In this document: positions 15,272 to 24,702 of the stretch, piece after piece | Layout: each line of letters starts with the position of its first letter | How positions within the stretch are numbered: position 1 is the stretch's first letter | Assembly: GCA_964437815.1 (NCBI GenBank) | Contig: CAYTIE010000012.1 | Coordinates: 1 to 40,305 of the forward strand | Reading direction: 5' to 3' | Length of the DNA: 40,305 nucleotides | DNA from: Marisimplicoccus sp964437815 | GTDB taxonomy: Bacteria; Bacteroidota; Bacteroidia; Flavobacteriales; Flavobacteriaceae | The notes under the pieces: generated by a model | Database searches by the model: none | The model's input: only the letters and a program-made list of their open reading frames with translations | What the model was told of the DNA's origin: nothing | Made by a program: the position numbers and the translations under genes

Positions 15272-16420
15272 ATGTTCTCGAGTAACAAGATAATTGGGAT
15301 ACTTGGTGGAGGTCAACTTGGTAAAATGACTCTTGAAGTATCTAATAAATGGGGTATTAAAATATATATTTTAGATCCTAATGAAAATTGCCCCTCAAAG
15401 ACATTGTGCACTAAATTTTTTCAAGGTGACTTAATGGATTTCAACACAGTTTATAATTTTGGCAAACAGGTTGACTTGATAACAATTGAAATAGAAAACA
15501 TTAATGTTGAAGCACTTGAAGAGCTTAAAAAAGAAAATAAAATTGTTTATCCTCAACCTGAAATATTAAAAATAATCCAGGATAAATCTCTTCAAAAAGA
15601 GTTTTATTTTAAAAATAACATACCTTCAACCCCTTTTAAAGCTTGTAATTCAAAAGAAGAAGTAAAAAACTCCATATCAAATGGGGATAGATCATATCCT
15701 TTTATCTGGAAATCATCTAAAATGGGATATGATGGATTCGGAGTAAAACTAATCAATGATGATAGTTCTATTCAAGAGATACCTGATAAAGAATGCATAA
15801 TAGAGGATAAAGTTGAAATTGAAAAAGAATTGTCTGTAATGGTTGTATCAATGCCTTCTGGAGAAATAATTAATTATCCAGTAGTTGAAATGGAATTTAA
15901 TTCTGATTCCAATCAAGTTGAGTATATAATTTCGCCAGCTAGAATTACAGAAGAAATAAAAGAAAAGGCTGAAAATTTAGCATTATGTGTCTCTAAATCA
16001 TTTGGAAACATTGGATTACTAGCTGTAGAAATGTTTTTAACAACTAATGGTGACATATTAGTCAATGAGGTTGCTCCAAGGCCTCATAATAGCTATCATT
16101 TTTCAATAGAGGGTTCTGAAACAAGTCAATTTGAACAACTTATTAGATCTGTTTTAGATTTACCAGTAGGAAAAACTAACACGATAAATAACTCTGTTAT
16201 GGTTAATCTAGTCGGAGAAGATAATAGAAAAGGGCCTGTTATTTATAAAAATATGGATCAAATAATTGGAATAAAAGGCGTTAATCCTCATATTTATGGA
16301 AAAAAAGAAACTAGGCCTAATAGAAAAATGGGGCATATTACAATAATTAATTCCAATATTGAAGAAGCAATTAAAATTGCTAAAGAAATTAAGGAAATTG
16401 TTAAGGTTACATCAAATTAA
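15272..16420 (+). CDS. purK: N5-carboxyaminoimidazole ribonucleotide synthase PurK
   Basis: ATP-grasp enzyme of purine synthesis that carboxylates aminoimidazole ribonucleotide with bicarbonate. The N-terminal nucleotide fold begins KIIGILGGGQLGKM. The ATP-grasp part contains WKSSKMGYDGFGV, IEDKVEIEKELSVMV, and the metal-binding NEVAPRPHNSYHFSIEGSETSQFEQ. The protein is 382 residues from the ATG at 15272. I prefer that start over an in-frame TTG at 15254, because the TTG belongs to the TACTTTTG -7 box. purE follows after 13 bp, the next step of the pathway. Confidence 0.95.
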   Translation: MFSSNKIIGILGGGQLGKMTLEVSNKWGIKIYILDPNENCPSKTLCTKFFQGDLMDFNTVYNFGKQVDLITIEIENINVEALEELKKENKIVYPQPEILKIIQDKSLQKEFYFKNNIPSTPFKACNSKEEVKNSISNGDRSYPFIWKSSKMGYDGFGVKLINDDSSIQEIPDKECIIEDKVEIEKELSVMVVSMPSGEIINYPVVEMEFNSDSNQVEYIISPARITEEIKEKAENLALCVSKSFGNIGLLAVEMFLTTNGDILVNEVAPRPHNSYHFSIEGSETSQFEQLIRSVLDLPVGKTNTINNSVMVNLVGEDNRKGPVIYKNMDQIIGIKGVNPHIYGKKETRPNRKMGHITIINSNIEEAIKIAKEIKEIVKVTSN

Positions 16421-16433
16421 TAAATTAAATCAA

Positions 16434-16925
16434 ATGGGAAAAGTAGCAATCATAATGGGGAGCAAATCAGATTTTGAAGTAATGAATGAGGCAATTAAAA
16501 TTTTAAAATCATTTAAAATACCCGTTGAATATGATATTGTTTCTGCTCATAGAACTCCAAAAAAAATGATTGATTATGCATTAAGTGCAGAAAAAAAAGG
16601 AATTAAAGTAATTATTGCTGGCGCTGGAGGATCAGCTCATCTTCCTGGGATGGTTGCTTCTATAACAAGTATCCCAGTTATAGGGGTGCCAATAAAGTCA
16701 AGAAATTCTATTGATGGCTGGGATTCTATCTTATCTATACTTCAAATGCCTGGAGGTGTTCCTGTTGCAACAGTTGCTCTTAATGGAGCTAAAAATGCAG
16801 GAATTCTAGCGGCACAAATTATAGGAACATCTGATTCTGATATTAATAAAAAAATCAAAGATTATAAAAAGGGGTTAGAGGATAAAGTTATTAAAAGTAG
16901 TAAAAGTTTAAAAAGAAATCCTTAA
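16434..16925 (+). CDS. purE: N5-carboxyaminoimidazole ribonucleotide mutase PurE (class I)
   Basis: Converts N5-CAIR made by PurK to CAIR. From the ATG at 16434 the protein has 163 residues, the usual class I size. It shows MGSKSD at residues 8-13, the catalytic SAHRTP around His39, and AGAGGSAHLPGM. An upstream ATG at 16359 lies inside purK in another frame and would add 25 lysine/leucine-rich residues unlike the family, so I reject it. The stop overlaps the convergent rhodanese gene by 4 bp. Confidence 0.96.
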   Translation: MGKVAIIMGSKSDFEVMNEAIKILKSFKIPVEYDIVSAHRTPKKMIDYALSAEKKGIKVIIAGAGGSAHLPGMVASITSIPVIGVPIKSRNSIDGWDSILSILQMPGGVPVATVALNGAKNAGILAAQIIGTSDSDINKKIKDYKKGLEDKVIKSSKSLKRNP

Positions 16926-17266
16926 TCTTTAGTCCAGTCACTATAACCTGATTTATAATGATATATTTTTTTAAAACCTAAATACTCCATTATTATTGAA
17001 GCCTTCTGGCTTCTATTTCCTGAGACACAATAAACCACATATGGCTTGTTTTTATCAAGTTTTGAGACTTTTTCAATAAAAGTTTTATTTCTAAAATCTA
17101 TATTTATAGACTCCCCTATTGTCCCTCTCTCAAATTCAAGATCAGTTCTTAAATCAACTAGTGTAACTTTCTCATCAATTAAATCAATAACATTAGACTT
17201 TTCAACCTCCTGAATTACTAGAGATTGAATTATAACTAGCGGTATTGTTAATAAAAATTTTAACAT
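16922..17266 (-). CDS. Exported rhodanese-like sulfurtransferase
   Basis: Single rhodanese domain of 114 residues behind a hydrophobic N-terminal segment (about residues 2-18), so it is probably exported to the periplasm or held in the membrane. The active-site loop is CVSGNRS with Cys80 as the persulfide carrier. The CH2A-like segment LVDLRTDLEFERGTIGESINI is at residues 36-56. Single-domain exported rhodaneses move sulfane sulfur, but the acceptor here is unknown. The gene is convergent with purE and divergent from gcvP. Confidence 0.9.
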   Translation of the reverse strand: MLKFLLTIPLVIIQSLVIQEVEKSNVIDLIDEKVTLVDLRTDLEFERGTIGESINIDFRNKTFIEKVSKLDKNKPYVVYCVSGNRSQKASIIMEYLGFKKIYHYKSGYSDWTKD

Positions 17267-17323
17267 TTAACAAACAATTTAATAATTAAATTTAATAATA
17301 TATATTTTTACAAAAAACATTTA

Positions 17324-20152
17324 ATGTATAAAGAAAATTTTTCTGAAAGACATGTCGGTCCTAACTCTTCAGAGCTAAAAAAGATTCTAAGTACAATTGG
17401 AGTTAAAAGTATCGATTATCTTTTAAGTGATACTATTCCGGACTCTATAAGAATTAATAAAAAGCTTAACTTACCTGATTCAATAACTGAGCTTGAATTT
17501 CTTAAAGAGATAAAATCATTATCCTATAAAAACAAAAAATTCAAAACTTATATAGGTTTAGGTTATCATGATACATTTACACCATCTGTAATTCAAAGAA
17601 ATATTTTAGAAAATCCAGGATGGTATACAGCATATACCCCATACCAAGCAGAAATTGCTCAAGGTAGACTTGAAGCTTTATTGAATTTTCAAACAATGGT
17701 ATGTGATTTAACAAAAATGGAGATTGCAAATGCTTCTTTATTAGATGAAAGTACATCTGCTGCTGAAGCAATGAGTCTAATATATAATAACAGAACAGCT
17801 CATCAGAAAAATGAAAATATTCATAGTTTCTTTATTGATGAAAACATTTTACCTCAAACAAAATCTGTACTTGATACAAGAGCAAAACCTATTGGAATTA
17901 AATTAGAAGTTGGTGATATCTCTAATATTAATCCTGATAAATATTTTGGATGTATCGTTCAATATCCTGGCAAACACGGAGATGTAAAAAACTATAATCC
18001 TGTTTTAAAAAAACTTCAAAAAAATGACATTAAGGTTGTCATGGCAGCTGATTTAATGAGTTTAGTCATTATAGAACCTCCTGATTCAAATCTTGTAGAT
18101 GTTTTTGTTGGAACTACCCAAAGATTTGGAATACCCTTAGGATATGGGGGACCACATGCTGCTTTTTTTGCAACAAAAGAAAAATATAAAAGAAGTATAC
18201 CAGGAAGAATTATTGGAGTGACCAAAGATAAGAATGGAGATTATGCATTAAGAATGGCTCTACAAACGAGAGAACAACATATAAAAAGAGATAGAGCTAC
18301 TTCAAATATCTGTACATCTCAAGTCCTTCTAGCTGTTATGGCAGGCATGTATGCAGTTTATCATGGTCCTAAAGGCCTAATAAGGATAGCTTCAAGTATT
18401 AATAAGAAAGCTCAATTTTTATCAAAAAAAATTACTTCATTAGGATTAAATCAACTAAACAAATGTTTCTTTGACACTTTACTTATTGAATGCGATTCTA
18501 AAAAAATAATTTCAATTTTTAAATCAAAAAAAATTAATGTTTTAAAAATAGATAGCTACAAAATTTCAATTTCTATAAATGAAAAGACTCTTGATAAAGA
18601 TATAGACTCTCTAATATTGGCATTTGAAGAGTACACAAATAAAAAATCTGATTCTATCGAATTTCCCTCAAATATTGATATAAGTAAAGAGATTAAACGA
18701 TCATCTAAATTCCTAACTCATAAAGTTTTTAATTCATATCATTCGGAAACTTCCTTGATGAGGTATATTAAAAGACTTGAAAATAAAGACCTATCATTAA
18801 CCAGATCGATGATTTCTTTAGGATCATGCACAATGAAATTAAATGCTGCAACTGAAATGATTCCTCTTAGCTGGACAGAATGGAATTCCATTCACCCTTT
18901 TGTCCCAACTAATCAAGTAGAAGGATATCATCATATAATTTCAAAACTTGAGAAATATTTGTCAGAGATTACAGGTTTCTCGGCAACATCTCTTCAGCCA
19001 AACTCAGGAGCTCAAGGTGAGTATAGTGGGCTAATGGTAATAAGATCTTATCTAAACGATCTGGGTCAAGCAAATAGGAATATTTGTTTAATACCATCAT
19101 CTGCTCATGGTACTAATCCAGCATCAGCTGTTATGGCAGGATTTAAAGTTGTTGTAATCAAAACTGATGAATTTGGAAATATTGATCTTGAAGATATTAA
19201 AAATAGAATAAGTGAATATAATGATAGTGTAGCTGCTTTAATGATAACTTATCCATCAACTCATGGAGTTTTTGAATCAAATATTAAAACTATAACTGAT
19301 TTAATTCATAAAGCTGGCGGACAAGTATATATGGATGGAGCAAATATGAATGCTCAAATAGGAATTACAAACCCTAAAATGATTGGTGCTGATGTTTGTC
19401 ATCTTAATCTTCATAAGACATTTGCAATACCTCATGGAGGAGGTGGGCCTGGTGTTGGGCCTATATGTGTTGCAAATCATTTAAAAGAATATCTTCCATC
19501 TAATCCGATTATTAAAACTGGTGGAAAAAAAGCTATACCAGCTATCTCATCAGCACCATGGGGATCTGCCTTAGCATGTTTAATTTCATATGGATATATA
19601 CGGATGCTTGGCCCAGAAGGATTAAAAAAATCAACAGAAATTGCAATTGTGAATTCAAATTATTTAAAATCAAAATTGGAAAAAAACTTTAGTATACTAT
19701 ATTCAGGAGAAAAGGGTCGTTCTGCTCATGAATTTATAATTGATTGTAGACCTTTTAAAAAACTAAATATTGAAGTAATAGATATTGCAAAAAGATTAAT
19801 GGATTATGGTTTCCACGCTCCAACAGTTTCTTTTCCTGTTCGAGGAACTATAATGATAGAACCTACTGAAAGTGAGAATCTAGAGGAACTTGATAGATTT
19901 TGTGATGCAATGAACTCAATATATAAAGAGATTACAAACAATGAAATTTCTAGAGATTTACTTAGAAATTCCCCTCATACTTTACAAATGGCTGTTTCCG
20001 AAAAATGGACTTATAAATACTCTAGAGAACAAGCTTGTTTTCCTAAAGAATACTTAAAGGAGAATAAATTTTGGCCTTCAGTAGGAAGAGTGGATGATGC
20101 CTTTGGCGATAGGAACTTAATTTGTAGTTGTCCTCCACTATCATCATTTTAA
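17324..20152 (+). CDS. gcvP: Glycine dehydrogenase (decarboxylating), P-protein
   Basis: PLP-dependent P-protein of the glycine cleavage system: decarboxylates glycine and passes the aminomethyl group to lipoylated H-protein. The 942-residue chain contains both halves fused (N-terminal ERHVGPN, central SLGSCTMKLNAA). The PLP lysine is K698 in HLNLHKTFAIPHGGGGPG. Length is near the usual 950. gcvH and gcvT are not in this window, so the system is split, as in many bacteria. ATG start after an AT-rich leader; the FabH-like gene follows 23 bp later and may be cotranscribed. Confidence 0.97.
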   Translation: MYKENFSERHVGPNSSELKKILSTIGVKSIDYLLSDTIPDSIRINKKLNLPDSITELEFLKEIKSLSYKNKKFKTYIGLGYHDTFTPSVIQRNILENPGWYTAYTPYQAEIAQGRLEALLNFQTMVCDLTKMEIANASLLDESTSAAEAMSLIYNNRTAHQKNENIHSFFIDENILPQTKSVLDTRAKPIGIKLEVGDISNINPDKYFGCIVQYPGKHGDVKNYNPVLKKLQKNDIKVVMAADLMSLVIIEPPDSNLVDVFVGTTQRFGIPLGYGGPHAAFFATKEKYKRSIPGRIIGVTKDKNGDYALRMALQTREQHIKRDRATSNICTSQVLLAVMAGMYAVYHGPKGLIRIASSINKKAQFLSKKITSLGLNQLNKCFFDTLLIECDSKKIISIFKSKKINVLKIDSYKISISINEKTLDKDIDSLILAFEEYTNKKSDSIEFPSNIDISKEIKRSSKFLTHKVFNSYHSETSLMRYIKRLENKDLSLTRSMISLGSCTMKLNAATEMIPLSWTEWNSIHPFVPTNQVEGYHHIISKLEKYLSEITGFSATSLQPNSGAQGEYSGLMVIRSYLNDLGQANRNICLIPSSAHGTNPASAVMAGFKVVVIKTDEFGNIDLEDIKNRISEYNDSVAALMITYPSTHGVFESNIKTITDLIHKAGGQVYMDGANMNAQIGITNPKMIGADVCHLNLHKTFAIPHGGGGPGVGPICVANHLKEYLPSNPIIKTGGKKAIPAISSAPWGSALACLISYGYIRMLGPEGLKKSTEIAIVNSNYLKSKLEKNFSILYSGEKGRSAHEFIIDCRPFKKLNIEVIDIAKRLMDYGFHAPTVSFPVRGTIMIEPTESENLEELDRFCDAMNSIYKEITNNEISRDLLRNSPHTLQMAVSEKWTYKYSREQACFPKEYLKENKFWPSVGRVDDAFGDRNLICSCPPLSSF

Positions 20153-20175
20153 TTTAATTTAATTAATTTTACACC

Positions 20176-21249
20176 ATGAGGTTTAAAATTACTGGGTCTG
20201 GTAGTTATGTGCCAAAACTCACTAAAGTAAATGATGATTTTTTAGACTCTGAATTCTTTGATAAGAATGGATCATCTTTTGAAAATTCCAATTCTGAAAT
20301 AATTGACAAATTTGTTTCAATAACTGGAATAAAAGAAAGAAAATATGCTGCTGAACAATTAAATTCTTCCGATTTAGCGACCAAAGCAGCTAATAATGCT
20401 ATTAGTGATTCCGGTATTGATCCTGAAACGCTAGACTATATTATTGTTGCACATAATTTTGGTGATATATCATCTAATAGTAAGCAAATAGACAACCTGC
20501 CAGCACTTGCAACTAAAGTTAAAAGAAATCTAAAAATAAAAAACCCAAAGTGTATAGGTTATGATATAATTTTTGGATGCCCAGGATGGGTTGAAGGAGT
20601 TATACAAGCTAAGTCATTTATCCAATCAAATATGGCAAGTAAATGCTTAATAATTGGTAGTGAAACCTTATCTAGAGTAACTGATTTAAACGATAGGGAT
20701 TCTATGATATATGCTGACGGTGCTGGAGCAGTTATTCTTGAAGGTGATAATTCTGATTCCGGTGGTATTTTATCTCATTCCTCAGCATCATATACATCAG
20801 AAGGTGAAAATGAATTTATTTTTTATGGACTTGGGAATAAACTTGATAGTGATGAGGGTTCAAATAATAACAAATACTTAAAAATGCATGGCAGGAAAGT
20901 TTATGAATTTGCATTAAAAAATGTCCCTTTAGCAATGAAAGATTGCTTTGATAAAGCTAAAAAAGATATATCAAGCCTCAAGAAAATTTTTATTCATCAG
21001 GCTAATCAAAAAATGGATGAAGCAATTATTAACAGGTTTTATAGGCTATATAAAACTTCTCTACCAGATGGTATCCTTCCTATGAATATTCAGGAATATG
21101 GCAACAGCTCAGTTGCATGCATTCCAACTCTTTTTGATATCGTTAGAAAGGAAAATTATAAAGGGCATAAAATAAGTAAAGGTGATGTGATTATGTTTGC
21201 AAGTGTAGGTGCAGGAATGAATGTTAATGCTATAACTTATCAAGTATAA
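20176..21249 (+). CDS. 3-oxoacyl-ACP synthase III (FabH-like ketosynthase)
   Basis: Thiolase-fold condensing enzyme of 357 residues with the FabH triad: Cys135 in IIFGCPGW, His274 in FIHQANQKMDE, Asn310 in YGNSSVACIP. It is somewhat longer than classic FabH (about 317-330), with an insertion after the N-terminal strand (residues about 20-50, DDFLDSEFF...). It may start fatty acid chains or act on another acyl donor. The downstream lipid transporter genes, 3 bp away, suggest a link to envelope lipids. I do not assign it as the sole housekeeping FabH, since no acpP/fab genes surround it. Confidence 0.85.
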   Translation: MRFKITGSGSYVPKLTKVNDDFLDSEFFDKNGSSFENSNSEIIDKFVSITGIKERKYAAEQLNSSDLATKAANNAISDSGIDPETLDYIIVAHNFGDISSNSKQIDNLPALATKVKRNLKIKNPKCIGYDIIFGCPGWVEGVIQAKSFIQSNMASKCLIIGSETLSRVTDLNDRDSMIYADGAGAVILEGDNSDSGGILSHSSASYTSEGENEFIFYGLGNKLDSDEGSNNNKYLKMHGRKVYEFALKNVPLAMKDCFDKAKKDISSLKKIFIHQANQKMDEAIINRFYRLYKTSLPDGILPMNIQEYGNSSVACIPTLFDIVRKENYKGHKISKGDVIMFASVGAGMNVNAITYQV

Positions 21250-21252
21250 TAA

Positions 21253-21990
21253 ATGAAACTTTTTTTTCACATTGGATTATACTTTTTAATGATAGGCAAC
21301 ACATTTAGAAAATTTACTAAGTGGAGTGTACTAAAAAAATTAATTTTTAAAGAAATTGATGACTTAATTATAAGATCTTTTGGAATAGTTGCATTTATAT
21401 CATTTTTTGTTGGAGGAGTTGTTGCTATTCAAACAGCACTTAATATTGAAAACCCCCTTTTACCAGGAAACCTTGTAGGTTTTGCAACTAGACAATCTGT
21501 AATACTAGAATTTGCTCCAACATTTATTTCTATAATTATGGCAGGTAAAGTAGGTTCATTTATAACATCTAGTATTGGTACAATGAGAGTCACTGAGCAG
21601 ATAGATGCTCTTGAAGTAATGGGTATTAACACACATAATTACCTTATTTTTCCAAAGATCGTAGCTTTATCATTATATCCGTTTCTTATCACCTTTGCAA
21701 TGTTTCTTGGAATAATAGGTGGATATATTGTTAGTATTTATGGAGGCTTCTCTACAAGCTATGATTTTATTCAAGGAATTCAGCTTGACTTTAGAATATA
21801 CCATCTTTTTTACGCATATGTAAAAACTATGCTGTTTGCATTTATTTTAGCCACTATACCTTCCTATCATGGATATTATATGAAAGGTGGTGCACTAGAA
21901 GTTGGTAAAGCTTCTACTATTTCATTTGTATATACAAGTGTTGTTATAATAATTGTAAACTATATTGTAACTCAATTACTCTTAGCATAA
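21253..21990 (+). CDS. mlaE: MlaE-family ABC transporter permease
   Basis: Inner-membrane permease of 245 residues with about five or six hydrophobic segments, of the MlaE/TRIC-Trgd1 family that moves phospholipids between the membranes. Typical blocks are GGVVAIQTALN, VILEFAPTFISIIMAGKVGSFITSSIGTMRVTEQIDALEVMGI and the C-terminal GGALEVGKASTISFVYTSVVIIIVNY. It overlaps the ATPase gene by one base. The periplasmic MCE-domain subunit (MlaD) is not next to it and would have to be encoded elsewhere. Confidence 0.92.
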   Translation: MKLFFHIGLYFLMIGNTFRKFTKWSVLKKLIFKEIDDLIIRSFGIVAFISFFVGGVVAIQTALNIENPLLPGNLVGFATRQSVILEFAPTFISIIMAGKVGSFITSSIGTMRVTEQIDALEVMGINTHNYLIFPKIVALSLYPFLITFAMFLGIIGGYIVSIYGGFSTSYDFIQGIQLDFRIYHLFYAYVKTMLFAFILATIPSYHGYYMKGGALEVGKASTISFVYTSVVIIIVNYIVTQLLLA

Positions 21991-22754
21991 TGATTAAAAT
22001 AGAAAACATATCAAAATCATTTGAACAAATTAAGGTTGTTGATAGTGTTTCAACAGTATTTGAAAAAGGAAAAACAAATCTGATAATTGGACAGAGTGGT
22101 TCAGGGAAAACAGTTCTAATGAAATGTTTAGTAGGTTTATTAAATATTGATGAAGGAAAAATTTTCTTTGAAGATAAGTCATTTAATAACTTAAGTTTTT
22201 CAAATCTTTCTATGCTTAGAAAAGAAATAGGTATGGTATTCCAAGGTAGTGCCCTTTTTGATTCAATGTCCGTTCTCGAGAATATAATTTTCCCATTGAG
22301 AATGTTTTCAAATAAATCAGAAGATGAAATGATTTACAGAGGAAATGAGGTAATAAAGAGAGTAGATTTAAAAGATGCAAATAATAAATTGCCATCTGAA
22401 ATTTCTGGTGGAATGAAAAAAAGAGTTGCTATTGCTAGGGCTATTGTATTAAACCCTAAATATCTTTTTTGTGATGAACCAAACTCTGGTCTTGATCCAA
22501 AAACTGCTATAATAATTGACAACCTGATTAAGGAAATTACAGAAGAGTATAATATAACAACAGTTATTAATACACATGATATGAATTCAGTTATGGAGAT
22601 TGGACAAAAGATAATTTTCTTAGTCAATGGAAGAAAAATTTGGGAAGGAACAAAACAAGAAATATTTGACACGGGTAATAAGTCTGTAGATAATTTTGTC
22701 TACTCCTCCGAATTATTTAAAAAGGTTAGAGATATTCAAATAAAAGGCAAATAA
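21990..22754 (+). CDS. mlaF: MlaF-like ABC transporter ATP-binding protein
   Basis: ATPase of 254 residues paired with the upstream MlaE-type permease. Walker A GQSGSGKT at residues 34-41, signature SGGMKKR at 139-145, Walker B FCDEP with Asp162/Glu163, and the D-loop NSGLDP. H-loop His is in NTHDM. The SGGM signature and NSGLDP are typical of the MlaF group. Start ATG overlaps the mlaE stop (TAATG). Together they form the energised part of an intermembrane lipid transporter. Confidence 0.93.
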   Translation: MIKIENISKSFEQIKVVDSVSTVFEKGKTNLIIGQSGSGKTVLMKCLVGLLNIDEGKIFFEDKSFNNLSFSNLSMLRKEIGMVFQGSALFDSMSVLENIIFPLRMFSNKSEDEMIYRGNEVIKRVDLKDANNKLPSEISGGMKKRVAIARAIVLNPKYLFCDEPNSGLDPKTAIIIDNLIKEITEEYNITTVINTHDMNSVMEIGQKIIFLVNGRKIWEGTKQEIFDTGNKSVDNFVYSSELFKKVRDIQIKGK

Positions 22755-22767
22755 TTATATTACTTGT

Positions 22768-23442
22768 CTATTCAAGATTCCCCTTATCAAGCTTTATTAT
22801 TTCTCCATTAGGTAAGCTAGATTCATCTAAAGCAAAATCAAGAATTTGTTTTGCCATATCACTAGGCATTACCTTGGCTTCATATCCTGGAAATGCTTTT
22901 CTTAACATTTCAGTTTGAACTGATCCAAGAGCCAAACAATTAAACCTTGGTCCTGACCTATACTCTTCAGCTAGAACTTCAGTTAATGTGATTACTGCTC
23001 CTTTACTACTAGAATAAGCAGATAGACCAGGAAACTTTTTACTAGCATTTAAACCTCCTACACTGGCTATATTTATAACCTGTCCATCTTTATTTATTAT
23101 AGGTAAAAGAGCCCTTGTAAGTGAAGCTAGTCCAAAAACATTAACATCATAGGTTTGCTTGAAAATTTCATATGTAGTTTTTTTAAAACTATCTTTAATA
23201 AGAAAACCTGCATTGTTAATTAAGATATCTATTTTAATATTTTCTGAAGTTATTTTTTTTACATATGCTTCAATTTGTGAATCATTAGTTATATCTACAG
23301 AATTTGCTTTTAGATTTAATATTCCTTCAAGAGGTTCAATATTTCTTGATATAGCTAGGACATTTAATCCCAAATCTGAAGCTTGTATGCAAATTTCAAG
23401 TCCTATACCAGAACTTGAGCCAGAAACTAAAATAGTTTTCAT
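22768..23442 (-). CDS. Short-chain dehydrogenase/reductase downstream of pdhC
   Basis: Classical SDR of 224 residues: cofactor loop GSSSGIG at residues 8-14, NNAG at 76-79, catalytic Ser127, Tyr143 and Lys147 (YSSSK). Substrate unknown. It lies 5 bp after pdhC on the same strand, so it is likely in the pdhA-pdhC transcript, and is convergent with mlaF. The short C-terminus (no long substrate loop) and missing acidic residue at the end of strand two (SRN) favour NADPH, but this is a weak inference. Confidence 0.9.
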   Translation of the reverse strand: MKTILVSGSSSGIGLEICIQASDLGLNVLAISRNIEPLEGILNLKANSVDITNDSQIEAYVKKITSENIKIDILINNAGFLIKDSFKKTTYEIFKQTYDVNVFGLASLTRALLPIINKDGQVINIASVGGLNASKKFPGLSAYSSSKGAVITLTEVLAEEYRSGPRFNCLALGSVQTEMLRKAFPGYEAKVMPSDMAKQILDFALDESSLPNGEIIKLDKGNLE

Positions 23443-23447
23443 AAAGA

Positions 23448-24701
23448 TTAAATTAAAATAGAAACTGGGTTCTCAATATACTCCTTTAGAGTTTTAAGAA
23501 ACAATGATCCAGTAGCACCATCAACTGCTCTGTGGTCACAGGCTAATGTTAATTTCATGGTATTTCCGACAACAACGTCACCATCTCTAACAATTGGTTT
23601 TTCTATAATTGATCCAATTGAAAGTATAGCCGAGTTCGGTTGATTAATTATAGATGTAAAACTTTCAATTCCAAACATACCAAGATTAGAAATAGTAAAG
23701 GTACTTCCTTCTATTTCAGATGGTTTTAATTTTTTATTTTTTGCCCTTTGGGCAAAGTCTTTTACTTCTGTATTTATCTGAGACATATCCTTAGAGCTTG
23801 CAAATTTAATCACAGGGACAACTAGTCCATCTTCAACAGCTACAGCAACTCCTAAATGAACATGTTCACTTATTTCAATTTTATTATCATGCCATCTTGA
23901 ATTTACTTTAGGATTTTTAACTAATGATAGAGCTACTGCTTTAGCTATAATATCATTATAGGATATTTTTATATTTTGAGTGTTTATATACTGCTCTCTA
24001 AAAGAAATTATATTATCCATTTCAAATTCAACACTTAGATAATAATGTGGAGCAGTGAATTTTGATTCTGAAAGTCTTTTGGCAATTGCTTTTCTCATTG
24101 TGCTATTAGGAAGGTCATACGAGGATTCTTCTGTAGCAATAATCATTTTATTTGTGTTTACAAAAGCTGCAGGTTTATAATTTTCAATATCTCTCTTTAC
24201 AATTCTTCCATTATCACCTGTTCCTTTAACTTGAGTTATATCAATTCCTCTTTCGATTGCAAGTTTATTAGCCAAAGGGGAGATTAAAACTTTACCATCA
24301 TTTCCATTAGAAACATTAGTTTCTTCTTGTAAAATTGATTGGTCTGATACTTCAGGTTCTTTAACTACCTCAGGCTCTTTAACTACCTCAGGTTCTTTAA
24401 TTACCTTAGGCTCTTTCTTTGATTTTGGTTCTGGAGCATTTATCAAACTTGAAATATCTTCTCCTTTCTTACCAATAATTGCAATTATACTATCTACAGG
24501 TGCTGTCTCGCCTTCTTTAATTCCAATATGTAATAGCTCTCCCTCATGGAATGATTCAAACTCCATAGTAGCTTTATCTGTTTCTATTTCGGCTAATATA
24601 TCCCCTTCATTAACTGAATCACCTACTTTTTTGAACCACTTTGCTAGAGTTCCCTCTTCCATGGTATCGCTTAATCTTGGCATATTAATTACTTCAGCCA
24701 T
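23448..24701 (-). CDS. pdhC: Pyruvate dehydrogenase E2, dihydrolipoamide acetyltransferase
   Basis: Core enzyme of the pyruvate dehydrogenase complex, 417 residues. One lipoyl domain (residues 1-75) with the lipoyl lysine K43 in ETDKATMEF. A flexible linker made of KEPEVV-type repeats (about residues 93-120). A peripheral-subunit-binding domain (SPLANKLAIERGIDITQVKGTG). A catalytic domain ending in DHRAVDGATGS (His390, Asp394). Many homologues carry two lipoyl domains; only one is seen here. The gene starts 1 bp after the pdhA stop. E3 is not in the window. Confidence 0.96.
   Translation of the reverse strand: MAEVINMPRLSDTMEEGTLAKWFKKVGDSVNEGDILAEIETDKATMEFESFHEGELLHIGIKEGETAPVDSIIAIIGKKGEDISSLINAPEPKSKKEPKVIKEPEVVKEPEVVKEPEVSDQSILQEETNVSNGNDGKVLISPLANKLAIERGIDITQVKGTGDNGRIVKRDIENYKPAAFVNTNKMIIATEESSYDLPNSTMRKAIAKRLSESKFTAPHYYLSVEFEMDNIISFREQYINTQNIKISYNDIIAKAVALSLVKNPKVNSRWHDNKIEISEHVHLGVAVAVEDGLVVPVIKFASSKDMSQINTEVKDFAQRAKNKKLKPSEIEGSTFTISNLGMFGIESFTSIINQPNSAILSIGSIIEKPIVRDGDVVVGNTMKLTLACDHRAVDGATGSLFLKTLKEYIENPVSILI
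24352..24417 (-). repeat. 18-bp tandem repeat in the pdhC linker
   Basis: Three near-identical 18-bp units plus a partial fourth encode the KEPEVV linker repeats between the lipoyl and binding domains of E2. Units differ by only one or two bases, so copy number may vary between strains. Confidence 0.8.
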
Positions 24702-24702
24702 A

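Noticed and set aside
16359..16433. Upstream start for purE adding 25 residues
   Set aside because: The extension lies inside purK in another frame and is a Lys/Leu run without homology to PurE; the ATG at 16434 gives the standard N-terminus.
24352..24417. Tandem repeats that might suggest a CRISPR or regulatory array
   Set aside because: They are 18-bp in-frame units encoding the E2 linker, contiguous and without spacers.
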